Below are positions 1-11,675 of a stretch of 64,000 nt of DNA, one piece after another (within the stretch, counting starts at the first letter, position 1; each line of letters begins with the position of its first letter). The stretch covers positions 1 through 64,000 of the forward strand of contig CAISTS010000048.1 of the NCBI GenBank assembly GCA_903888485.1. The letters are read 5' to 3'. Source of the DNA: an uncultured bacterium (lineage in GTDB: Bacteria > Pseudomonadota > Alphaproteobacteria > Rhodospirillales > Rhodospirillaceae). Below the pieces are notes generated by a model. It did no database searches, was not told where the DNA came from, and saw nothing but the letters and a program-made list of their open reading frames with translations. Made by a program: the position numbers and the translations under genes.

Positions 1-1860
<1,860 letters not shown>

Positions 1861-1963
1861 GCGTTCGCGAACGCGAGGGGGGCCTCGTGCGACCGTCAAA
1901 TTTTGATGTGATCGTCGGGTCCGGAGCCACACTCCGGACCCTGACGATGGAGCTTAGCTAAGC
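1861..1963 (+). promoter_or_regulatory. dnaK-dnaJ intergenic stem-loops
   Basis: This spacer holds three palindromes. A 14-bp perfect one (GCGTTCGCGAACGC) starts right after the dnaK stop at 1861-1874. A strong hairpin has arms GGGTCCGGAG (1917-1926) and CTCCGGACCC (1932-1941) around the loop CCACA, with four more pairs below if one bulged T is allowed. A 12-bp palindrome (1952-1963) abuts the dnaJ ATG, with GGAG at 1949-1952 as its ribosome-binding site. No T-run follows the strong hairpin, so an mRNA-processing or 3'-end-protecting element that adjusts the DnaK:DnaJ ratio fits better than a full terminator. That role is inference. Confidence 0.6.
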
Positions 1964-3112
1964 ATGGCCTCTGCCAAGCAATGTTACTACGAGGTTCTGC
2001 AGGTCGCTAAAACGGCGTCCGGCGACGACCTCAAGAAATCCTATCGCAAGCTCGCCATGGAATTCCATCCGGACCGCAATCCGGGGAATAAAGAAGCCGA
2101 GCACAAATTCAAGGTTCTTTCCGAAGCCTACGACATCCTGCGCGACGAACAGAAGCGCGCGGCCTACGACCGCTATGGCCACGCTGCCTTCGAGCAAGGC
2201 GGCGGCGGCCAAGGCGGCTTCGGTTTCGATTTTGGCACGGGCTTTGCCGACATCTTCGACGAGATGTTCGGCGACATGATGGGTCGTCGCGGCGGGCGCG
2301 GCGGCCGGGGCCCCGCGCGCGGACAGGACCTCCGTTACAACATGGAGATCACGCTTGAAGAGGCTTACTACGGCAAGAAAGCCTCGATCACCGTCCCCTC
2401 ATCCATCGCCTGCGAGAAGTGTAAAGGCTCCGGCGCCAAGGACGGCGCGGCGCCGTCCACATGTCCGGGCTGCAAAGGCGCCGGCAAAATCAGAAGTCAG
2501 CAGGGCTTCTTCACCGTCGAGCGCGTCTGCCCCACCTGCCACGGCGGCGGCCAGGTCATCACCGACCCGTGCCCGAAGTGCAGCGGCGCCGGTCGCACGC
2601 GTAAGGAAAAGGCGCTCGACGTCACTATCCCGCCCGGCGTCGAGGAAGGCACGCGTATCCGCCTCGCCGGCGAGGGTGAAGCGGGCATGCACGGCGCGCC
2701 GGCCGGCGATCTCTACATCTTCCTCGCTATCGCGCCGCACCGCATGTTTCAGCGCGACGGCGCCAACCTCTTCATGCGCATGCCCATCCCGATGACCACG
2801 GCCGCGCTCGGCGGTGAACTCGAGATGCCCGTGATCGACGGCTCCAACATCAAGGTGCAAGTCCCCAAGGGCTGCCAGAACGGCCATCGCTTCCGCCTGA
2901 AGGGCAAGGGCATGAGCGTGCTGCGCTCCCAGGCGCGCGGCGACATGTTCTTAGAGGCCGCCATCGAAGTGCCGGTGAACCTGACCGACAAACAAAGAAA
3001 GCTGCTCGAAGAGTTCGAGAAGGACGGCGAAGCCGCCACCTATAGCCCCGAGTGCACGAGCTTCTTCGGCAAGGTAAAGGAATTCATCGGCGCGGCGGCG
3101 AAAGCGAAATAG
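1964..3112 (+). CDS. dnaJ: Co-chaperone DnaJ (Hsp40)
   Basis: Class I J-protein that stimulates DnaK ATPase and delivers unfolded substrates. The 382 residues show a J domain (about 1-70) with the HPD motif in FHPDRNPG near residue 35, and a Gly/Phe-rich linker at about 72-120. The zinc-binding domain has four CxxCxGxG-type repeats ([32 protein letters not shown], about 149-212). The C-terminal substrate-binding domains follow. The start is ATG 1964 with GGAG 12 bp upstream. Length and domain order are normal. It lies directly downstream of dnaK, the usual arrangement. Confidence 0.97.
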   Translation: MASAKQCYYEVLQVAKTASGDDLKKSYRKLAMEFHPDRNPGNKEAEHKFKVLSEAYDILRDEQKRAAYDRYGHAAFEQGGGGQGGFGFDFGTGFADIFDEMFGDMMGRRGGRGGRGPARGQDLRYNMEITLEEAYYGKKASITVPSSIACEKCKGSGAKDGAAPSTCPGCKGAGKIRSQQGFFTVERVCPTCHGGGQVITDPCPKCSGAGRTRKEKALDVTIPPGVEEGTRIRLAGEGEAGMHGAPAGDLYIFLAIAPHRMFQRDGANLFMRMPIPMTTAALGGELEMPVIDGSNIKVQVPKGCQNGHRFRLKGKGMSVLRSQARGDMFLEAAIEVPVNLTDKQRKLLEEFEKDGEAATYSPECTSFFGKVKEFIGAAAKAK

Positions 3113-3187
3113 TCGTCGGTTGTCGTCTTTTGTCGTCCTATCAGACGACATATACTCCCGCGCGACATTGAAACGCCGGGGCTCGTC

Positions 3188-3985
3188 ATGAAAATCGGAA
3201 TTGTCGGATGTGCGGGCCGCATGGGCCGCATGCTCATCGCCGAAGTGCTCGGCACTGCGGGCGCGGAGCTTGCCGGCGGCGTTGAGCCGACGGGGCCAGC
3301 AGTGGGTCAAGATTTGGGCACGTTGGTGGGCGCCAAGCCGCTGCGCATCGCGGTCGGGACTGACACGCGTGCGTTATTTGCCGCGAGCGATGCGGTCATC
3401 GATTTCACCGTGCCGGCGGCCACCAAAGCGCACGCCGATCTTGCGGCGTCCATGGGCAAGGCGCTGATCATCGGCACCACCGGTCTGAACGACGATGTGA
3501 AAGCTGCCATCGCTGCGGCGGCGAAGAAGGTTGCGATCGTGCTGGCTCCCAATTTCAGCGTCGGCGTCAACGTGCTGCTGGCGCTCACCGAGAAGCTCGC
3601 AGCGACCTTGGGCACGGACTACGACATCGATATCCTCGAAATGCATCATCGCCACAAGGTCGATGCGCCGTCGGGCACCGCGCTCGGCCTCGGCGAGGCG
3701 GCGGCCAAGGGCCGCGCCGTTAGTCTGAAGGATGTGGCGCGCACGACGCGCGATGGGCAGGTGGGCGCGCGTCCCGCCGGCGAGATTGGCTTTGCCACGC
3801 TGCGCGGCGGCGATGTGGTCGGCGACCACACAGTGATGTTCGCCACCAATGGCGAGCGCGTTGAGCTGACCCACAAGGCCTCCTCGCGCGAGGTTTTCGC
3901 CAAGGGTGCGGTGCGTGCGGCGCTGTGGACGGCGGGCAAGAAGCCCGGCCTTTACTCCATGCGCGATGTGCTGGGCCTCGGCTAA
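3188..3985 (+). CDS. dapB: 4-hydroxy-tetrahydrodipicolinate reductase
   Basis: NAD(P)H-dependent reductase of the diaminopimelate/lysine pathway, which supplies peptidoglycan and lysine. The 265-residue protein opens with a Rossmann motif (GCAGRMGRM, residues 7-15). It carries the family signature HHRHKVDAPSGTAL near residue 153, with the catalytic histidines and the lysine that binds substrate. The final tetramerisation/substrate region ends in YSMRDVLGL. Its stop TAA at 3983-3985 is followed at once by the ATG of nth, so the two are probably cotranscribed. The 75-bp gap after dnaJ holds a small inverted repeat (GTCGTC/GACGAC) but no clear terminator. Confidence 0.96.
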   Translation: MKIGIVGCAGRMGRMLIAEVLGTAGAELAGGVEPTGPAVGQDLGTLVGAKPLRIAVGTDTRALFAASDAVIDFTVPAATKAHADLAASMGKALIIGTTGLNDDVKAAIAAAAKKVAIVLAPNFSVGVNVLLALTEKLAATLGTDYDIDILEMHHRHKVDAPSGTALGLGEAAAKGRAVSLKDVARTTRDGQVGARPAGEIGFATLRGGDVVGDHTVMFATNGERVELTHKASSREVFAKGAVRAALWTAGKKPGLYSMRDVLGLG

Positions 3986-4708
3986 ATGAAGCCTGAGAAG
4001 GTTTTCGAGTTCTATCGCCGCCTGCGCGATCTCGAAGCCGCGCCCGAAACCGAACTCAAGTACATCAATCCCTACACGCTGCTGGTGGCCGTGGTGCTGT
4101 CGGCGCAGGCGACGGACGTCGGAGTCAACAAGGCGACCGGGCCGCTGTTTGCCGTGGTCGATACGCCCGAGAAGATGGTGGCGCTCGGCGAGGCGAAGCT
4201 GAAGACCTACATCAAGACCATTGGCCTGTTTAACGCCAAGGCCAAGAACGTCATCGCGTTATCCAAAATTCTTGTCGAGGAGCACGGCAGCCAGGTGCCG
4301 GCGACAAGAGAGGCGCTTGAGAAATTGCCCGGTGTCGGGCGCAAGACGGCCAACGTCGTGCTCAATGTCGCCTTTGGTCAGCACACCATTGCGGTAGACA
4401 CTCATATCTTCCGCGTCGGCAATCGCACCGGCATGGCGCCCGGAAAAAATCCGCTGGAGGTCGAAGAGAGGCTCGAGAAGGTCACGCCGCCCGAATTCAA
4501 GCAACACGCGCACCACTGGCTGATCCTGCACGGGCGCTATGTCTGCATCGCGCGCATGCCGGAATGCTGGCGCTGTCCTGTGGTCGATCTGTGTGCCTAC
4601 AAGCCAAAGATGCCCGCGCCCCAAAGCGAGGAGGCACAGAGGCTCAAAGCGAAAAAGAAAGCGGCGAAGAAAATCGCGGCGAAGAAGCCGTCGAAAAAGA
4701 GGCGCTAG
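3986..4708 (+). CDS. nth: Endonuclease III (DNA glycosylase/AP lyase)
   Basis: Base-excision repair enzyme that removes oxidised pyrimidines and nicks abasic sites. The 240 residues contain the helix-hairpin-helix LPGVGRKTANVV (about 113-124) with the catalytic lysine, and the catalytic aspartate in AVDTHIF near 138. A [4Fe-4S] cluster site lies at Cys187, Cys194, Cys197 and Cys203 (spacing 6-2-5), as in the family. The last 25 residues are a Lys/Arg-rich tail of the kind often added in alphaproteobacteria, probably for DNA contact. It starts directly on the base after the dapB stop. It converges with the bactofilin gene 54 bp away. Confidence 0.96.
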   Translation: MKPEKVFEFYRRLRDLEAAPETELKYINPYTLLVAVVLSAQATDVGVNKATGPLFAVVDTPEKMVALGEAKLKTYIKTIGLFNAKAKNVIALSKILVEEHGSQVPATREALEKLPGVGRKTANVVLNVAFGQHTIAVDTHIFRVGNRTGMAPGKNPLEVEERLEKVTPPEFKQHAHHWLILHGRYVCIARMPECWRCPVVDLCAYKPKMPAPQSEEAQRLKAKKKAAKKIAAKKPSKKRR

Positions 4709-4762
4709 GCTATTGACTGTGCGTCCGGACGGAAACGGGATGTCGCTTTTCCCAGACGCGCT

Positions 4763-5389
4763 CTAGCCGTCGATGCTCTCGATAGAGCCAAGGATCTTGC
4801 CACCGTTGGCCACGGTGATGGTCTTGTAGGCCACGCCGCCCTTGACCACGCCCGACGGCGCGATCTCGAGATGGCCACGGACCTTCAGGTTGCCTTCATA
4901 GGTGCCAGCGATCATCGCGCTCTCGACCTCTGCGTTGCCCTTGAAAGTACCGTTGGTGGTCACTTCGACGGCTTTAACGTCCGAGAGGTTGGCTTCCACC
5001 TTACCCTCGACGACCAGGCGCTCGCAGCCTGAAATCTCGCCCGACATGCGGATCTGCTTGCCTATTACCAGGCGCTTGCCGTCGATATCGACTTCACCGC
5101 TGCGCATCGTGGCGAGGTTCGGGATGTCGGCGACGCGCTTGCTGATCTGCGGTGTGAAGGCAGCCATGCGGTCGGCGCTGAACTTGTCAGACATGGTGTT
5201 TCCCCCGGTTGGCGAACTCTTGAAGAACGGATTGTTTCGGAACGCTGGTCCCGGGCGCTTGGCGCCGAACGGCCGCACCGGCGGACGCACGCCGCTCGCG
5301 CGCCAGTCCCTCGAGAAATCGATGCGCGGTGAGTCGGCGTCTTGCGCGCCGTCCGCCGTTTCAGGTGCTTCGGATTTCTCGCTATTCAC
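4763..5389 (-). CDS. Bactofilin family cytoskeletal protein
   Basis: Polymer-forming bactofilin (DUF583), a right-handed beta-helix protein that builds membrane-associated scaffolds for cell shape or polarity. The core repeats run from about IGKQIRMSGEISGCERLVVEGKVEANL to the end, with the typical hydrophobic periodicity and Gly turns. The start is uncertain. TTG 5413 has no Shine-Dalgarno. GTG 5389 has AAGGGG upstream. ATG 5194, starting MSDKFSADRM, has GGGGG 6-10 bp upstream and would give a 143-residue protein holding the whole core. The Pro/Arg-rich segment before 5194 has coding-like third positions, so I keep GTG 5389. The family assignment is firm, the exact role is not. Confidence 0.85.
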   Translation of the reverse strand: MNSEKSEAPETADGAQDADSPRIDFSRDWRASGVRPPVRPFGAKRPGPAFRNNPFFKSSPTGGNTMSDKFSADRMAAFTPQISKRVADIPNLATMRSGEVDIDGKRLVIGKQIRMSGEISGCERLVVEGKVEANLSDVKAVEVTTNGTFKGNAEVESAMIAGTYEGNLKVRGHLEIAPSGVVKGGVAYKTITVANGGKILGSIESIDG

Positions 5390-5509
5390 GCGGGGCCACC
5401 CCTTGCCTGTCAAAGGCCGACTATCCTAGGCCCATGGGGTTAATTTTTGGAATATAAACGTTATACTCTGCCGCAAAACCGGCAGTTGTTGGGGGCACGT
5501 TAAAGGCAC

Positions 5510-6505
5510 ATGGCTGAAGTTCGTTACGACGTTTTGGGGATCGGCTCGGCGATCGTCGATATTATTGCGCGCACCGATGACGACTTCCTGCGCCGCTTCG
5601 GCATGGTCAAAGGCACCATGGCGCTCACCGACGCCGCCCAGGCCAAGGCCATCTACGACGAGATGGGCCGCGCGGTGGAGATCTCGGGGGGCTCGGTGGC
5701 CAACACCATGGCGGGCATCGCCTCGCTGGGCGGGACGCCCTGTTTCATCGGCAAGGTCGGCAACGACAAGCTGGGTGAGATTTTCGCCCATGAGATCAAG
5801 GTGGTCGGCGTGGACTTCCACGGCGGCGAAAACCGCCCGACAAAGCTGCCGACGGCGACCTGTCTGATCCTGGTCACCGCCGACGGCCAGCGCACCATGA
5901 ACACCTTCCTCGGCGCCTGTACCGAGTTGCAGGCGGCTGATCTCGACGCCGAACGCATCAAAGCCTCGCGCGTGATCTACATCGAGGGGTATCAGTGGGA
6001 TACGCCCCAGGCCAAGGACGCCATCCGCAAAGCGTGCCAGACAGCGAAGGCCGCCGACCGCCAGGTGGCGCTGTCATTGTCGGACCCCTTCGTCGCCGAC
6101 CGTCACCGCGACGAACTCCTCAAGCTCATCAGCGAAGACGTCGACGTCCTGTTCGGCAACGAGGACGAGATCTTCAGCCTCTATCAGGCCTCGGACCTTG
6201 AAGGCGCCATCGCGCGCCTGCGCGAGGCGCGGGTGCTGGCCTGCATGACGCGCAGCGCCAAAGGCGTCATCGTTTTCGACGGCTCCAGCACACTCGCCAT
6301 CGAAGCCGCGCCTGTTGCAAAGGTTGTGGACACGACCGGCGCGGGCGACCTTTTTGCCGCTGGCTTCCTCTATGGGTACACCCACGGCCGCGATCTAACC
6401 AATTGCGCCAAGATCGGCGCCATGGCCGCCGCCGAGGTCATTGGCCATATGGGCGCGCGCCCCGAGGTGCCGCTGAAGGACCTGCTCGCGAAAAACGGGT
6501 TATAG
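5510..6505 (+). CDS. PfkB-family carbohydrate kinase, probable adenosine kinase
   Basis: Ribokinase-like sugar/nucleoside kinase, most like alphaproteobacterial adenosine kinases, which phosphorylate adenosine to AMP for purine salvage. The 331 residues show the N-terminal substrate region with SGGSVANTMAGIASLGG (about 60-76) and GKVGND. The C-terminal PfkB signature DTTGAGDLFAAGFLYG (about 273-288) supplies the catalytic aspartate and anion hole. It begins ATG 5510, preceded by a short AT-rich stretch, and is monocistronic in appearance. The assignment to adenosine over ribose or fructose is by overall resemblance; the kinase fold is certain. Confidence 0.9.
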   Translation: MAEVRYDVLGIGSAIVDIIARTDDDFLRRFGMVKGTMALTDAAQAKAIYDEMGRAVEISGGSVANTMAGIASLGGTPCFIGKVGNDKLGEIFAHEIKVVGVDFHGGENRPTKLPTATCLILVTADGQRTMNTFLGACTELQAADLDAERIKASRVIYIEGYQWDTPQAKDAIRKACQTAKAADRQVALSLSDPFVADRHRDELLKLISEDVDVLFGNEDEIFSLYQASDLEGAIARLREARVLACMTRSAKGVIVFDGSSTLAIEAAPVAKVVDTTGAGDLFAAGFLYGYTHGRDLTNCAKIGAMAAAEVIGHMGARPEVPLKDLLAKNGL

Positions 6506-6570
6506 GCGTTAAAGGGCCGTAAATCGGCGGTTTTCCGCGCTTTTGGTCCAGGGTTTCATCGCGGCGCACC

Positions 6571-6598
6571 TTGAATGCCGAGGCCTTTTCAGTATATA
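6571..6598 (+). promoter_or_regulatory. Candidate sigma-70 promoter for typA
   Basis: Within the 238-bp gap before typA, TTGAAT (6571-6576) and TATATA (6593-6598) are spaced by 16 bp and would give a leader of about 140 nt. The leader contains short GC-rich inverted repeats (GCCGG/CCGGC and AGGCC/GGCCT) but nothing I recognise as a known RNA family. Confidence 0.45.
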
Positions 6599-6743
6599 GA
6601 GCCCCCGTCGAAGGGAGCCGGTCGCCAGAGGTGCGTCCGGCTTTTGCTTATAAGGCCGTTTTTGGCCTCCCCTTCGCGTTTAACGGCACGGCACACACGG
6701 ATAACAGTGGAAGGTTGAGTCCGCGGGCTCAAGCAAACGTTTC

Positions 6744-8570
<1,827 letters not shown>

Positions 8571-8629
8571 TCGCCGCGGATCGTCCGCGCTAGATTCCCA
8601 TTGCCTTCGGCCTGTGCGACAACTGTCGC

Positions 8630-10300
8630 ATGGGCCAGGCTCAAACCCTGTCGTGGACGGCGGTGCTGCAAGCGATCATGCAGCGCAAGATGCTCGCCAC
8701 CCTGATGCTGGGGTTTGGTTGCGGGCTCCCGTTCTTCCTGGTGTTCGACACCCTTTCCGCATGGTTGCGCGGCGAAGGGCTTTCGCTCGAACGCATTTCC
8801 TTTTTCAGCCTCGCGACCCTGGCCTTTGCGTTCAAATTCCTATGGGCGCCGCTCCTGGACCGCACCGCCGTTCCAGGGATGACCGCGATGCTCGGGCATC
8901 GGCGGTCGTGGATGCTGGTCTGCCAGGCCATGATCATCGCCGGCCTCGCCCTGATCACGCTGGCCGATCCGGTGGTGAACCTCGGTATGGTTGCGGCCGT
9001 GGCGGTCGTGACGGGCTTTGCCGCGGCGAGCCAGGACATTGTTGTGGATGCCTGGCGCATTGAAGTGTCGGCGGAAACCGAGCAGGGCGCCACGGCTGCG
9101 GCCCATGCTTGGGGCTATCGCGGCGCCATGGTCATCGCCGGCGCTCTGCCGCTTCTGATGGCCGATGCCTACGGCTGGACCACGGCCTATATCGCGATGG
9201 CGCTCTTGATGAGCATCGCCGTCATGGGGGCGTTGCTCGCGCCGCGCGAGCCTGTCCATAGGGTGCGGCCGCTGCCGGGTAAGGACCTACCACGCCGGCC
9301 CGGCGCCGAGCATGGCGAATGGATTGTCCGCCTCGCCGTGCTGGTGATCGGCGCACTCGTGCTCGGCTCGGGCCTCTCCGGGCAGATCGCGGTCTTGAAT
9401 GCGATCGTGCCCGAAGGGTGGAGCGCTAGCCTAAAATCGATCTGGACGCTGCCGGTGCAACTCGTCGCCATCCTCATTGGATTCGCGATCATCGTTCTGG
9501 CCGCCACGCCCGTCCCGCACTTTCAATCTCGGCCGGGCCTCTACCTATCCCACGCCTTCGGCGACCCGCTCGCCGATTTCTTCGCGCGCTTCAAGGATAG
9601 CGCGCTTCTCATCCTTGCGCTCATCTGTCTCTACCGGCTGTCTGACTTCGTTCTCAACATCATGAACCCCTACTATCTCGATCTCGGGTTTTCGCTGACC
9701 GAGATCGCCGAGGTTCGGAAGATCTTTGGTGTCGCGATGTCGTTGCTGGGGGTTGCATCGGCGGGCTTCGCCATCGCGCGGTGGGGACTCATGGGCCCGC
9801 TGATCGTTGGGGCCTTCGCCGGCCCCCTGTCCAATCTCGCCTTCGCTTGGCTGACAGTCGAGGGCGCGCAACTTCACGCCCTGTTTGTCGCCATCGGTAT
9901 CGACAACGCGCTGGGCGGTTTTTCAGGAACCTGCCTGATTGCCTACATGTCCAGCCTTACGGCACTGGGATTCACCGCGACGCAGTACGCGCTGTTTACG
10001 TCGCTCTACGCATTGCCCGGAAAATTCATCGCGTCGCTGTCGGGACGGATTGTCGAAAATTCGGCACGGGCGGCGGAGACGGGCGGCTTCGCAAGCTCGC
10101 TGAAAGGTTTGCTCGCAGGGCTTCCGCCGGAGGCGTTGGCGTCGGGGGCGGCAAAAGCTGGCGTGAGTCCAGCGGCGCTCGGGGCAGGATACCTGGTCTA
10201 CTTCTTCTACTCGGCGGCTGTTGGCGCGGCGGCTATCGTGCTGGTGTTCATCGTCGCCCGGAAGCAGCGCGCTACGCCGCCAGCGGCAAGTACACCGTAA
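8630..10300 (+). CDS. MFS permease, AmpG-like (muropeptide transporter family)
   Basis: Integral membrane permease of the AmpG group, which imports anhydro-muropeptides for cell-wall recycling. The N-terminus matches the group well: LGFGCGLPFFLVFDTLSAWL, then FKFLWAPLLDR at about residues 76-86, the MFS loop 2-3 signature. The 556 residues predict about 12-14 membrane spans, with an extra polar loop at about 205-225. No good Shine-Dalgarno precedes ATG 8630. Instead a 7-bp inverted repeat (TGCGACA AC TGTCGCA, 8615-8630) runs into the start codon, so a later start such as the Met at 8681 is possible. The 3' end overlaps the convergent sensor-kinase gene by 29 bp. Confidence 0.85.
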   Translation: MGQAQTLSWTAVLQAIMQRKMLATLMLGFGCGLPFFLVFDTLSAWLRGEGLSLERISFFSLATLAFAFKFLWAPLLDRTAVPGMTAMLGHRRSWMLVCQAMIIAGLALITLADPVVNLGMVAAVAVVTGFAAASQDIVVDAWRIEVSAETEQGATAAAHAWGYRGAMVIAGALPLLMADAYGWTTAYIAMALLMSIAVMGALLAPREPVHRVRPLPGKDLPRRPGAEHGEWIVRLAVLVIGALVLGSGLSGQIAVLNAIVPEGWSASLKSIWTLPVQLVAILIGFAIIVLAATPVPHFQSRPGLYLSHAFGDPLADFFARFKDSALLILALICLYRLSDFVLNIMNPYYLDLGFSLTEIAEVRKIFGVAMSLLGVASAGFAIARWGLMGPLIVGAFAGPLSNLAFAWLTVEGAQLHALFVAIGIDNALGGFSGTCLIAYMSSLTALGFTATQYALFTSLYALPGKFIASLSGRIVENSARAAETGGFASSLKGLLAGLPPEALASGAAKAGVSPAALGAGYLVYFFYSAAVGAAAIVLVFIVARKQRATPPAASTP

Positions 10301-11666
10301 ACGTGGCACCTTTGCCCGGCTCGCTCTCGACCACCAAGGCACCGCGGTGGCGGTTGGTGATGTGCTTGACGATGGCCAGCCCCAAGCCCGTTCCGCCCAG
10401 CTCGCGCGAGCGTGCGGTATCGACCCGGTAGAAACGCTCGGTCAGCCGCGGGATGTGCTCGCGCGCGATGCCCTCGCCGTAGTCGCGCACCGCGATCTTA
10501 AGCGCAGGTCCCCTGCCCGGCATGGACGGCGGGCGCGCCGATGAGACTTCAGCCGTGATCTCGACCCGTCCGTGTTCACCGCCGTACTTGATGGCGTTGT
10601 TCACAAGGTTGTGGAAAACTTGGCTGAGTTCATGCGCATCGCCCAGCGCCGGCGGCGGCGTGAGCAGCTTCAATGTCACCGTCGTGCCTCGCTCCTTGGC
10701 GGGGCGATCCAAGAGCTCGACGGTCGCGCGCAGCAGCGCCTCGATATCGACGGCCTGGGTTGGGCGCGTGTGTTCGCGCAGTTCTATGCGCGAGAGCGAC
10801 AAGAGATCGTCGATCAGGCGCGTCATGCGGTTGGCTTGCTTGAGCATGATCTCGAGGAACTCTTCGCGCGCTTTGGCGTCGTCCTTGGCCGGGCCGCGCA
10901 ATGTCTCGATGAATCCCAAGACAGCGGCGAGCGGCGTGCGCAGCTCGTGGCTGGCATTGGCGACAAAGTCGGCGCGCATGCGGTCCATCTTCAAGCGCTC
11001 GGTCTGATCGTGCAGGGCGACGATCAGCGCGGTGCCGTCTTCCGCAGTTGCCGACAGCGGCACGATCAACGCTCCAAACGTGTGCTCGACCGGCGCGGGC
11101 AGGGTGAACATGGCCTCGGTCTTGCGGTTCTGCGCGAGCGCGAGATCGGCGGCTTCCAAAACCTTGGGGTCGCGGATGATGCCGGCAAGGTCGCGCCCCG
11201 TCGTGGTGCGTTCCAGCTCGAACAGCATGCGCGCCGCAGCGTTGGCGCTGACCACGCGCCGGCGGCGGTCCAGCAGGAAAAACGGATCGGGCAAGCTGTC
11301 GAGAATATCCTGGCGCGATTTGGCCAAGGCATCGGCCTCGCCCCGCCGGTCCGCCCAGAGTTTGCGCAAGGCGGTCAGCGCGCTCAAAAGCCGTTGGGCC
11401 GTGGCCGAGGTTTCGAGCAGTGGCGCAGGGGCCTCAGGGTTGACGAGCAGCTCCTCGGCGTAGCGCGCGACACGGTCGAAGTCGGCCAGGCGCGCGAACA
11501 CCAGGATCGCCATCAGGATGAAGACGATGGCGCAGGACACCAGCGCCGCGGTCCAGGACAGGCGCGAGACCACCGCCAGCAGCAGCAGCACCGTCCAGGC
11601 GGGGACGCACGGACCTACCGCCCAGGCGACCATGCGCCGCACGGAGGCGGGGGTGAGATCGGCCAT
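10272..11666 (-). CDS. PhoR-like sensor histidine kinase
   Basis: Membrane-bound two-component kinase resembling PhoR, the phosphate-limitation sensor. The 464 residues show two membrane helices at about 12-58 with almost no periplasmic loop, typical of PhoR. A PAS domain follows (about 118-220), then a HisKA dimerisation domain with phospho-acceptor His240 in ANASHELRTPL. The HATPase domain has an N box (VFHNLVNNAIKYG), G1 (DYGEGI) and G2 (GGTGLGLAIVKHI). No response regulator or pst/phoU gene is adjacent, so the partner must be encoded elsewhere. It converges with the AmpG-like gene and overlaps it by 29 bp. The malic-enzyme gene lies just upstream on the same strand, 9 bp away. Confidence 0.88.
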   Translation of the reverse strand: MADLTPASVRRMVAWAVGPCVPAWTVLLLLAVVSRLSWTAALVSCAIVFILMAILVFARLADFDRVARYAEELLVNPEAPAPLLETSATAQRLLSALTALRKLWADRRGEADALAKSRQDILDSLPDPFFLLDRRRRVVSANAAARMLFELERTTTGRDLAGIIRDPKVLEAADLALAQNRKTEAMFTLPAPVEHTFGALIVPLSATAEDGTALIVALHDQTERLKMDRMRADFVANASHELRTPLAAVLGFIETLRGPAKDDAKAREEFLEIMLKQANRMTRLIDDLLSLSRIELREHTRPTQAVDIEALLRATVELLDRPAKERGTTVTLKLLTPPPALGDAHELSQVFHNLVNNAIKYGGEHGRVEITAEVSSARPPSMPGRGPALKIAVRDYGEGIAREHIPRLTERFYRVDTARSRELGGTGLGLAIVKHITNRHRGALVVESEPGKGATFTVYLPLAA

Positions 11667-11675
11667 CGGGGTCCG

